Assembly (NCBI GenBank): GCA_026410415.1
Contig: JAPMLR010000001.1
Span: 434,001-498,000, forward strand
Source: Denitratimonas yunnanensis (SeqCode)
GTDB taxonomy: Bacteria; Pseudomonadota; Gammaproteobacteria; Xanthomonadales; Xanthomonadaceae
Direction of reading: 5' to 3'
DNA length: 64,000 nt
Below the pieces are notes generated by a model, which was not told the origin of the DNA, ran no database searches, and saw nothing but the letters and a program-made list of their open reading frames with translations. How positions within the stretch are numbered: the stretch's first letter is position 1; the number at the start of each line of letters is the position of its first letter. The position numbers were made by a program, and so were the translations under genes. Shown in pieces: positions 25,817 to 33,473 of the stretch.

Positions 25817-28424
25817 CAAGCACCGCCTCAGCCGGCAATCCCCGCAGATTGTAGGCGCTGGCCATCACCGCGCCATAGGCTCCCGCGGTGGAAACCAGCA
25901 GAACGTCGCCCTCCCGGGTGCTCGGCAAGCGTCGGCGACGCGCCAGCACGTCGCCGGATTCGCAGATGGGCCCCACGATGTCGCACAACACGGTACCGGT
26001 CTCATCGAGCCGAGTGAGATTTGCCACTTCATGACGCGCGTTGCAGAGCGCCGGACGCATCAACGCATTCATGCCGGCATCCACGCCCACGCGCAGCAAG
26101 CCGGCCTTCTCGACCACCTGGGTCGCGCGCACCAGCAACACGCCGGCCTCGCCGACGAGGAATCGGCCCGGCGCCATCCACAGCGAATACTGCGGGCACT
26201 GGACCCGGGCCTGTGCAAGCACATCAGCGAGCGCATCGAGGTCGAAGGGGTCGGCCTCGGGACTGGCGGCGACGCCCAACCCGCCGCCCAGGTTCAACGC
26301 CTCGACCGTGCCGAGGCGATCGGCAACACCCGCCAGACGGCCGAACACATCGCGCCAGTGCGCCACATCGAAGATGCCGCTGCCCGGATGCGCGTGCAGC
26401 CCGAAGATGCGCGCACCGAGTTTCCTGGTCTCGACCACGAAGGCATCCACCCCATCGGGCGGCAACCCGAACCTGGCTTCGCCACCGCCCGTACGCATCT
26501 TTTCGTGGTGCCCGCGCCCGTATCCCGGGTCCAGCCGCAGCCACAGGTCGCGACCACGGAACAGCTCCGGCCAGTGCGTGAGCGGATAAGTGCTGTCGAG
26601 CGTCACCCACACATCACGTCCGAGCGCCGCCTCGTATTCGCTGCGTGCGGCGAAGCTGGGCGTGAACAGGACACGGGTGGGATCGATGCCCGGAAACAAA
26701 GAAAACACGTGGTCCAGCTCGCCACCGGACACACATTCGAAACCAAACCCCTCTTCCTCCAGCGCCCGCAGGATTGCCGGATGCGGATTCGCCTTGATCG
26801 AATAGAAACGGCGGTCCAGCGCACCCAATCCGCGGAATGCCCGCGCTGTTGCACGCAACGTCGCCAGATCGTAGACATAGCGTGGCGTGCCCGACCCGAC
26901 CTGCTCCAGCAACGCCTCGCGTTTCTCCGCCCACCACGGGCGCGGCAACGGTGTTGCGCCCCGTTGCAGCGCCTTCCAACTCGGCCCGAACACGGCAGCT
27001 TCATCCACCGGCATCGCCTGAGCGTGGATGAGGAGCTCGTGCAGCCGCGGGAGCATGCCTTCGGCGACGGATTCGTCCACCACGAAGGTGAGATTGAGAT
27101 CGTTGGAGCTTTGCGAGATCAAGTGCACGCGTTCGCGCCCGAACTCGGCCAGCACGTCGGACAATTTGTGCAGCAGCGAACGCATGCCGCGCCCGACCAG
27201 GGTGATCGCGGCACAGGGAGCGATCACCTTGACCCGGCAGACCTCGGACAGATCGGCGGCGAGTCGTTCGAGGACATCCGAACTGACGAGGTTGTCGGAA
27301 GGATCCAGCGACACGGTGACATTGGCCTCGGAAGAACCGATCAAGTCGACCGACAAGCCATGACGCTTGAAGCGCTCGAACACATCGGCGAGAAAGCCGA
27401 CCTGCTGCCACATGCCGATGCCATCCATCGACACCAGCACGATGCCGCGCTTGGTGCTGATCGCCTTCACCCCCGGCGCGCTGTCGGTCAGGCGCGGGCC
27501 GATCACGGTGCCTTCGAAATCCGGACGCGAGGTGTCGCGGATCCACAGCGGCACGCGCGCCTCGCGGCACGGCGAGATGCAGCGCGGATGCAATACCTTG
27601 GCGCCGGTGGAAGCGATCTCCTGCGCTTCCTCGTAATCCAGCCGGGTCAACAGCCGCGCCTGTGGCACCTGGCGCGGATTGGCACTGAACATGCCCGGCA
27701 CATCGGTCCAGGTTTCCACCCGGGCCGCACCCAGCAGTGCGCCGAAACAGGCCGCCGAGGTATCCGAGCCGCCCCGCCCAAGAATGGCGGTGCGACCGCT
27801 GACATCGGCACAAATGAATCCCTGGGTGATGAGGGTGTCGCCCTGAGCCGAATAACGTGTGCGAAAGTCCGGCTCAGGGCGCGTGTCGCAGTTCACCGAA
27901 AGTCGTGCAGACCACGCACTCTGGTTCGGCAGCACCAGCGCACGCAGAAACCGGCGCGCATCGCTCCAGCGCAGATCAAGCCCCCTCGATGACAGGTAGG
28001 CCGAGCCGAGCCGACTGGAAAACAGTTCACCCAGCGCCAATACCTCGGCCTGCCAGTCGAGTGCCGTGTCGGTGGCTCGCGGGTCGTTCGCCAGCGACTG
28101 CAGCGATCCGAAGAGATCGGCGAGCACGGCATCGGCATCCAGTTCCAGCACCGCCGCGAATTCGCGATGCCGCGCCTCCAGCGCCGCCGCTTGCGCGATG
28201 CGCGCCACCGCCGCCACGCCACCACTCTCGCTCAGTGCCGCGAGCGCGTTGGTCACGCCCGACATCGCCGACACCACCACCAGCACGCGGAAGCCTTCGG
28301 ATTGTCGTTTCGCCACCAGATCGCCGATCGTGTTCCAGCGCGCCCGGCTCGATACGCTGGTACCACCGAACTTCAGCACGACCCACGGCACTGACGATGC
28401 GCCAGGCAAATCAGGCTGCGACAT
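25809..28424 (-). CDS. lysAC: Bifunctional aspartate kinase/diaminopimelate decarboxylase (871 aa)
   Basis: Fusion of the first and last enzymes of lysine biosynthesis. The aspartokinase half starts WVVLKFGGTSVSSRARW (KFGGTS at 18-23), followed by regulatory ACT-type repeats around residues 310-470. The PLP-dependent decarboxylase half begins near residue 490 with FYSIKANPHP (catalytic Lys544), then HPGSGIF and the C-terminal CDIVGPICESGDVL and GAYGAVMASAYN. This fusion is typical of Xanthomonas and Xylella. The start at 28424 excludes an 18-codon extension. The gene is coupled to murL, placing lysine and peptidoglycan precursor supply together. Confidence 0.95.
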   Translation of the reverse strand: MSQPDLPGASSVPWVVLKFGGTSVSSRARWNTIGDLVAKRQSEGFRVLVVVSAMSGVTNALAALSESGGVAAVARIAQAAALEARHREFAAVLELDADAVLADLFGSLQSLANDPRATDTALDWQAEVLALGELFSSRLGSAYLSSRGLDLRWSDARRFLRALVLPNQSAWSARLSVNCDTRPEPDFRTRYSAQGDTLITQGFICADVSGRTAILGRGGSDTSAACFGALLGAARVETWTDVPGMFSANPRQVPQARLLTRLDYEEAQEIASTGAKVLHPRCISPCREARVPLWIRDTSRPDFEGTVIGPRLTDSAPGVKAISTKRGIVLVSMDGIGMWQQVGFLADVFERFKRHGLSVDLIGSSEANVTVSLDPSDNLVSSDVLERLAADLSEVCRVKVIAPCAAITLVGRGMRSLLHKLSDVLAEFGRERVHLISQSSNDLNLTFVVDESVAEGMLPRLHELLIHAQAMPVDEAAVFGPSWKALQRGATPLPRPWWAEKREALLEQVGSGTPRYVYDLATLRATARAFRGLGALDRRFYSIKANPHPAILRALEEEGFGFECVSGGELDHVFSLFPGIDPTRVLFTPSFAARSEYEAALGRDVWVTLDSTYPLTHWPELFRGRDLWLRLDPGYGRGHHEKMRTGGGEARFGLPPDGVDAFVVETRKLGARIFGLHAHPGSGIFDVAHWRDVFGRLAGVADRLGTVEALNLGGGLGVAASPEADPFDLDALADVLAQARVQCPQYSLWMAPGRFLVGEAGVLLVRATQVVEKAGLLRVGVDAGMNALMRPALCNARHEVANLTRLDETGTVLCDIVGPICESGDVLARRRRLPSTREGDVLLVSTAGAYGAVMASAYNLRGLPAEAVLDD

Positions 28425-28493
28425 GTCTTTCCCTTGCCAATAGCGACCGGTAGCGACACCGCAGGCGCCGGCCATCACCCTGCGGAAGCGCGA

Positions 28494-29306
28494 TTATGTT
28501 TCAGCTGCTGCTGCGATGCAGCATCGGGTGCGCCGCAGCCGTGCCGCGGCGAGAAACGCCCGCATCATCGGGTCCGCCGGAAGCAAGCGCGAATCGCGCC
28601 CGTCCTGAAACTCCGGATGCCACTGCACCCCCAGCACGAACCCCGGCGCATCGCGCCAGATCGCCTCCACCACGCCATCAGGCGCTGTTGCCACCACCTG
28701 CAGTCCATCGCCGGGACGCGCGATGCCCTGGTGGTGGATCGAATTGACGACACCCTCCGTCGCGCCGCCATACCATCGCGACAACACGCTGCCCTCCCGG
28801 ATGGAAACCGGATGGTGGTGCTCGTCGTACACCGGAAGGTCGACATGCGGGAACCGCGTCGCGCCCTGCGCCAGCAGATCCTGATGCAACGTGCCGCCAA
28901 ACGCGACGTTGATCAGCTGCATCCCGCGGCAAATGCCGAACACCGGCTTCCCGGCGCTGATGAAGGCACGGATCAGATCCAGCTCGAACCGGTCCCGGAC
29001 CGGATCGGTGGCGCCGACGATGTGGCGATGCGGCTCTCCATACAGACCCGGATCGAGATCCGCCCCACCCTGCAGCACGAGACCGTCGAGCATCGCGGCA
29101 AAATCATGCGTGTGAATCTCGGCGCGTCGGATCTCGCCATCGCGCTCCACCGTGGGCACCATCACGCAAGTCGCGCCGAGCGACATCACCCAGTGCGCCA
29201 CGGACTGCTCCAGGTATTGCAGGGTCTTGCCGCGAAAACCCAACTCGGCCGGCACCTGACGCAGGATGCGGGGCGAGATGCCGATCAGCAGCGGGCGGGT
29301 TGGCAT
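28494..29306 (-). CDS. Class I glutamine amidotransferase-like hydrolase, PuuD type (270 aa)
   Basis: Gamma-glutamyl hydrolase family protein. Nucleophile in FGICRGMQLINVAFGG and His-Glu of the triad in VQWHPEF. The start PTRPLLIGISPR at 29306 is preferred over a longer frame. Family members hydrolyse gamma-glutamyl-GABA or similar gamma-glutamyl compounds. Its position 69 bases before lysAC-murL-murD2 suggests a possible link to glutamate or glutamyl-peptide handling for the cell wall, but that is inference. Confidence 0.85.
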   Translation of the reverse strand: MPTRPLLIGISPRILRQVPAELGFRGKTLQYLEQSVAHWVMSLGATCVMVPTVERDGEIRRAEIHTHDFAAMLDGLVLQGGADLDPGLYGEPHRHIVGATDPVRDRFELDLIRAFISAGKPVFGICRGMQLINVAFGGTLHQDLLAQGATRFPHVDLPVYDEHHHPVSIREGSVLSRWYGGATEGVVNSIHHQGIARPGDGLQVVATAPDGVVEAIWRDAPGFVLGVQWHPEFQDGRDSRLLPADPMMRAFLAAARLRRTRCCIAAAAET

Positions 29307-29419
29307 GGGCGCATGAGCGAAACGACGGGGAAGGAAGTGTAAGGCCAGCACGACTGAATTTTCCCTCTCCCGGTCGGCGCCCCGAGACTTGCCTGACCGG
29401 CATGGCCGCACCGCCTGCC

Positions 29420-29613
29420 GATGAAAAAATTTCCTGATTAGCGTCGAACCTCAGCCGCAAATTTCAGGAGGGCGCTGCACCATGCGGTTTCGTGACTTTT
29501 CGTCGTACTGCCACAGAAAACTGGCGAGCATCACCACATGAGCCGCACAGGGCGGTCATTTCCGCCCGGCGCGGGCAGCTGAGGTTCGACGCTAATCAGG
29601 ATCCTTTTTGATC
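29420..29613. mobile_element. Small element with perfect 21-bp inverted repeats (MITE-like)
   Basis: The repeats at 29434-29454 and 29579-29599 are exact complements (starting CTGATTAGCG and ending in the same bases reversed). Partial matching extends outward to 29420 and 29613 and inward over CCTCAGC-GC. Between them, CAGGAGG precedes a tiny frame at 29482-29541 (19 codons, MRFRDFSSYCHRKLASITT) that could be a truncated transposase start. I see no clear target duplication. The right end is 13 bases before the S9 peptidase ATG. It is unrelated to the IS5-type ends elsewhere in the window. Confidence 0.55.
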
Positions 29614-29626
29614 AGGCGCCAAACAA

Positions 29627-31588
29627 ATGAAAAGCGTGATCGCGGCAATTCTCGGGCTGTCGTTCTTTTTCGTGCTGCCGATCACGCATGCCCGGATTGA
29701 TGTGGAAGCATTCGCAGACGAGGGCAAGTTCCTCGATCTCAAGGTTTCTCCGGACGGAGTGCATCTGGCAGCCACCGTCCCGGCCGAAGATCGCACCTTC
29801 CTCGCGATCCTGCATCGCGAATCGCGCCAGCTGGTGAGCAGCTACCGGCTGCCGAAGAACAGCCACATCGCCGACTTCTGGTGGGCGAACGACGAACGGG
29901 TGTTGATCTCCCTCGCCGACAGCTTCGGCAGCCGGGATTATCCGACTGCCACCGGCGAACTGGCCGGCATGAACATCGATGGCAGCAAGCAGGAGTTGCT
30001 GGTGGGCTGGCGCGTGATCGAACAGAAAGCCGGCACCAACATCAAATCCAGGAAGGAAGAAATGGTGTTCGCATGGCCGGTGGACATGCTTCCCGATGAC
30101 AAGAACCACGTCCTCATCGGCGTGTCTCCGTTCGAAGGCGACGCGCATACCCGGGTCGAGCGGATGAATGTCTACACGGGTCGTCGCACACCGGTGACTC
30201 GCGTGCCGGTGCCCAAGGCGGATTTCGTCACCGACAACGCCGGTGTCGTCCGTTTCGCCGTCGGCTCGCATGCCGACAACCAGAGCAAGCTGTACTACCG
30301 CGCCGGCAACAAGGCCGAGTGGGAACTCGTCAATGATCAAGCCGACAGTCGACGCATCGAGACTCCGCTCGGCTTTTCGCCAGACAATCGCGTGGCCTAC
30401 CTGAGAGTGTCGCAACCGATGGGAACCGACAGCATCGTGGCATGGGACATCGCCTCGCGGGAGCGACGCGACGTGGCGCGTGATCCGGTCGTCGATCCGT
30501 GGCCCATTCGCCACGATGGTGCTGGTTATCCGGTCGGCGCCGCCTTTTTCCACGGCAAGGCCCGCACCACCATGTTCGACGAGAACTCCGACGATGCCCG
30601 GATTCTCAAGATGCTGGAAGCCTCGTTGCCGTCCCACGACATTTCGATCACATCGGCCAGCCGGGACGGCTCGTTGAAGATCGTGCTCGCCACCAGTGAC
30701 GTCGATCCGGGAAGCTTCTATCTTCTGGACGCCGGCAACAAGAAGATGGAATTCCTCCTGGCGCGCAGGGATCGCATCGATCCGGAAAAAATGTCGCCGC
30801 TGCGATCTGTTTCACTCAAAGCACGTGACGGCCTGGAACTGCACGGCTACCTCACGCTGCCACGCGGCGGCGACAGCCAACTTCCCGCAGTGATCCTGCC
30901 GCATGGCGGACCGTTCGGCATCTTCGATCACTGGCAATTCGATCCGGATGTGCAATTGCTTGCAGCCGCCGGATATGCGGTGCTGCAGGTGAACTTTCGC
31001 GGATCGGGAAACTACGGCCGCGCGTTCCGTGAAGCCGGGGCCCGCCAATGGGGGCTGACGATGCAGGACGACCTCACCGACGCCACCCGCTGGCTGGCGG
31101 CCGAAGGCATCGCCGATCCCGCACGCATCTGCATCTACGGCGCCAGCTATGGCGCCTACGCGGCGCTGATGGGTGTGGCGAAGGAGCCGGAACTCTACCG
31201 TTGCGCGGTTGGCTACGTCGGCGTGTACGACCTGCCCCGAATGCGCCGCGAGGACATGAAAAATGGCGCCTCAGCCAAAACCTGGCTGCATGACTGGATC
31301 GGCGAGGACGCCACCACCCTCGCGGCGGTATCACCCAACCGGCTGGCGTCGCACATCAAGGTTCCGGTGCTGTTGGCCGCCGGTGGCGAGGATGTGGTGG
31401 CGCCCATGGAACATTCCCGACTGATGGAACAAGCACTCAAGAAAGCAGGGGTGCCGGTGGAAACCCTGTACTACCCCAATGAAGGTCACGGCTTCTACAG
31501 CCCGGCGCATCGCGCCGCGTTCTACGGCAAGTTGCTGGAGTTTCTTGAGCGCCACATCGGTACGCAGTCCGACGAAACCAGGGAGTGA
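29627..31588 (+). CDS. S9 family (prolyl oligopeptidase-like) peptidase, exported (653 aa)
   Basis: Alpha/beta-hydrolase peptidase with an N-terminal beta-propeller. Signal peptide about 1-22 (AAILGLSFFFVLPITHA). Propeller to about residue 400, then the catalytic domain: LPHGGPFG, FRGSGNYG, Ser507 in YGASYGAY, Asp in AAGGEDVVAP and His in EGHGF near the end. Probably cleaves short peptides after Pro or similar in the periplasm. Its upstream region is the inverted-repeat element ending 13 bases before the ATG, so that element may supply or disrupt its promoter. Confidence 0.93.
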   Translation: MKSVIAAILGLSFFFVLPITHARIDVEAFADEGKFLDLKVSPDGVHLAATVPAEDRTFLAILHRESRQLVSSYRLPKNSHIADFWWANDERVLISLADSFGSRDYPTATGELAGMNIDGSKQELLVGWRVIEQKAGTNIKSRKEEMVFAWPVDMLPDDKNHVLIGVSPFEGDAHTRVERMNVYTGRRTPVTRVPVPKADFVTDNAGVVRFAVGSHADNQSKLYYRAGNKAEWELVNDQADSRRIETPLGFSPDNRVAYLRVSQPMGTDSIVAWDIASRERRDVARDPVVDPWPIRHDGAGYPVGAAFFHGKARTTMFDENSDDARILKMLEASLPSHDISITSASRDGSLKIVLATSDVDPGSFYLLDAGNKKMEFLLARRDRIDPEKMSPLRSVSLKARDGLELHGYLTLPRGGDSQLPAVILPHGGPFGIFDHWQFDPDVQLLAAAGYAVLQVNFRGSGNYGRAFREAGARQWGLTMQDDLTDATRWLAAEGIADPARICIYGASYGAYAALMGVAKEPELYRCAVGYVGVYDLPRMRREDMKNGASAKTWLHDWIGEDATTLAAVSPNRLASHIKVPVLLAAGGEDVVAPMEHSRLMEQALKKAGVPVETLYYPNEGHGFYSPAHRAAFYGKLLEFLERHIGTQSDETRE

Positions 31589-31592
31589 TCGA

Positions 31593-31627
31593 GACGCCTT
31601 CCCCGAACCGATTTCGGGGAGGGCGTC
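31593..31627. terminator. Convergent hairpin between the S9 peptidase and aroG
   Basis: A 15-bp stem with one G-T mismatch (GACGCCTTCCCCGAA pairing with 31613-31627) and a 5-nt loop. It begins 5 bases after the peptidase stop and ends 7 before the aroG stop. Probably terminates both; no long T-run on either side. Confidence 0.65.
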
Positions 31628-31633
31628 ATCACA

Positions 31634-32710
31634 TCACGCGGCGGCGTCATCCACGCGGGCGGCGCGGCGGACGCGAACCGCACGATCCAGGCGTTCGAGC
31701 ACAGCCACCGAGTCGTTCCAGCCGATGCAGCCATCGGTGATGCTCTGACCGTAAACCAGCGGCTGCCCGGAGGGGGCGTCCTGACGACCGGCGACGAGAT
31801 GGCTTTCCACCATCACACCCATGATCCGCCGTTCGCCGGCTTCGAGTTGCTCTGCCACCGCATCGATCACGCGCGGCTGGTTTTCCGGCTTCTTGCTGCT
31901 GTTGGCGTGACTGGCATCGATCATCAAACGAGGCGAAAGTCCGGACTTTTCCAACACCGTACTGGCCTCGGCCACGCTTTGCGCATCGAAATTCGGCGAC
32001 TTGCCGCCGCGCAGGATCACGTGGCAATCGGCATTGCCTGCAGTCGTGGCGATGGCGGTGCGGCCATCCTTGGTGACCGCCAGAAAATGGTGCGGATGCG
32101 ATGCCGCCTGCACGGCGTCCACCGCGATCTTCACGTTGCCGTCGGTGCCGTTCTTGAATCCCACCGGGCAGGAGAGGCCCGACGCCATTTCGCGATGCAC
32201 CTGGCTTTCGGTGGTGCGCGCACCGATGGCGCCCCACGCGACGAGATCGGCGAAATATTGCGGGGTGATCATGTCGAGAAACTCGCAACCTGCCGGCAGG
32301 CCGAGCGCATTGATGTCGCGCAGCAGACGACGCGCGAGGTGCAGCCCCTCATCGATGCGGTAGCTGCCGTCCAGCAGCGGATCGTTGATCAGTCCCTTCC
32401 AGCCGACCGTCGTCCGCGGTTTTTCGAAGTAGACCCGCATGACGATTTCCAGCGTATCGGCAAAGCGTTCGCGCTGCTTCACCAGACGGCGCGCGTAATC
32501 CATCGCTGCCAATGGGTCGTGGATCGAACACGGCCCGATGACGACGGCGAGGCGGTCACTTCGCCCCTGCAGGATCGCGTGAAGCGAATGACGCGCACTC
32601 GCCACCGTGCTGGAGGCGACGTCGTCGCAGGCAATGCGCTCGATCACGTCGGCGGGCGTGGGCAACGGCTTGATCTGGCGGATGCGCAGGTCGTCGGTAT
32701 GGCGGTTCAT
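31634..32710 (-). CDS. aroG: 3-deoxy-7-phosphoheptulonate (DAHP) synthase, AroG type (358 aa)
   Basis: First enzyme of the shikimate pathway, joining phosphoenolpyruvate and erythrose 4-phosphate. Class I AroF/G/H signatures: VVIGPCSIHDPLAAMDYARR, VYFEKPRTTVGWKGLINDPL, GARTTESQVHREMASGLS, GFKNGTDGN, then IDASHANSSKKPENQ and ESHLVAG. Start at 32710, 16 codons inside the longer frame, with GGAG about 10 bases upstream. A terminator hairpin and an aromatic-rich leader peptide lie immediately upstream, so expression is likely attenuated by charged aromatic tRNAs. Confidence 0.96.
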   Translation of the reverse strand: MNRHTDDLRIRQIKPLPTPADVIERIACDDVASSTVASARHSLHAILQGRSDRLAVVIGPCSIHDPLAAMDYARRLVKQRERFADTLEIVMRVYFEKPRTTVGWKGLINDPLLDGSYRIDEGLHLARRLLRDINALGLPAGCEFLDMITPQYFADLVAWGAIGARTTESQVHREMASGLSCPVGFKNGTDGNVKIAVDAVQAASHPHHFLAVTKDGRTAIATTAGNADCHVILRGGKSPNFDAQSVAEASTVLEKSGLSPRLMIDASHANSSKKPENQPRVIDAVAEQLEAGERRIMGVMVESHLVAGRQDAPSGQPLVYGQSITDGCIGWNDSVAVLERLDRAVRVRRAARVDDAAA

Positions 32711-32759
32711 CGGGAGGCTCCAGGGGGCGGGGTCGGATTTCGCCGGATTGGCGGCCATG

Positions 32760-32785
32760 AAAAAAGCCGCCAGTGGGCTGGCGGC
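32760..32785 (-). terminator. Attenuator terminator hairpin in the aroG leader
   Basis: On the minus strand GCCGCCAG, loop CCCA, CTGGCGGC is followed by six T (32765-32760), 50 bases before the aroG start. The 5' arm (CGCCAGC, 32783-32777) can instead pair with GCTGGCG inside the leader peptide codons (32842-32836), forming an antiterminator. Confidence 0.85.
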
Positions 32786-32811
32786 TTTGGGGTATTTCGT
32801 TTGCGATCTTG

Positions 32812-32904
32812 TCAGGAAACGCGAACACCACGCTGCGCCAGCACGTTGGGCGTGCGGTAAAAAAAGTACCAGTAGCGGCGGGCGACGGAGTTCATGGAAT
32901 GCAT
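32812..32904 (-). CDS. Aromatic-rich leader peptide of aroG (30 aa)
   Basis: Encodes MHSMNSVARRYWYFFYRTPN and ten more residues (VLAQRGVRVS). The core R-R-Y-W-Y-F-F-Y-R has six aromatic residues in a row, just before an alternative-pairing region and a terminator. This is the layout of amino-acid attenuators such as pheA and trp. GAGAAG lies upstream of the first ATG; the second ATG at 32895 would give 27 residues. Ribosome stalling for lack of Tyr, Trp or Phe tRNA would free the antiterminator and raise aroG expression. Confidence 0.8.
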   Translation of the reverse strand: MHSMNSVARRYWYFFYRTPNVLAQRGVRVS

Positions 32905-32986
32905 TGATAGCACAGCTTCTCGTTCGTGCAAACCTTCATGACGGATTTGGCCGGAACGTTCGCGTCTCGGGCATAATCCCGGTCCC

Positions 32987-33373
32987 ATGCGTCCGCTCCG
33001 TACCCTGCTCACGCTGCTGCTGCTCGCCGCCGTCGCGTTCGACCTCGGCGGCGGCGCGTGGGCGATGCGGGCGATGACGGATCAGACGCAGGTTGCCGTC
33101 GATCCATCGACGCAGGCACCCGAGGCCATGCCCTGTCATGGCGATGCGGGCAACGAACCAGCCATCACGACGCAGCACGACCACGGCGATGCCGGGTGCG
33201 CGCTGGGCGATTGCGATTGCGACTGCGGCTGCGCCGTGACCAGTGCAGCGCTGCCGATGCCGGGCGTGCTCCTTGCCCTCGCCGCACCGGAGGCCCGCCA
33301 CATGGCATCCACCGGCGGGCGAGTGCCTGACGATTTCCCCTGCCCCGGATTACGACCTCCGATTTCCGCCTGA
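32987..33373 (+). CDS. copL: CopL-like metal-binding leader protein (128 aa)
   Basis: Exported small protein before the copper genes. Signal peptide 1-26 (LLTLLLLAAVAFDLGGGAWA). The mature part has CHGDAG, HDHGDAGCALGDCDCDCGC, a His/Cys cluster suited to copper. In Xanthomonas copL directly precedes copAB and is needed for copper induction. Similarity is mainly in composition and position, so I call it CopL-like. It is divergent from the aroG leader peptide and about 100 bases ahead of copA. Copper may regulate all three genes, but no cop box was identified. Confidence 0.75.
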   Translation: MRPLRTLLTLLLLAAVAFDLGGGAWAMRAMTDQTQVAVDPSTQAPEAMPCHGDAGNEPAITTQHDHGDAGCALGDCDCDCGCAVTSAALPMPGVLLALAAPEARHMASTGGRVPDDFPCPGLRPPISA

Positions 33374-33473
33374 AACCCGTCGAGCCCGCCTTCACGGGCA
33401 TGACGGCAACGAACGCATCGCTTTCCCTGCCCCAATCGGGCAAGGCACTCGTTCCCCCTTGCGGAGAATCTCC

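Noticed and set aside
25734..27992. Long plus-strand frame antisense to lysAC
   Set aside because: Frame-bias artefact over a clearly assigned fusion gene.
32972..32977. CATAAT as a -10 box for copL
   Set aside because: Only about 10 bases before the ATG and no good -35 at correct spacing.
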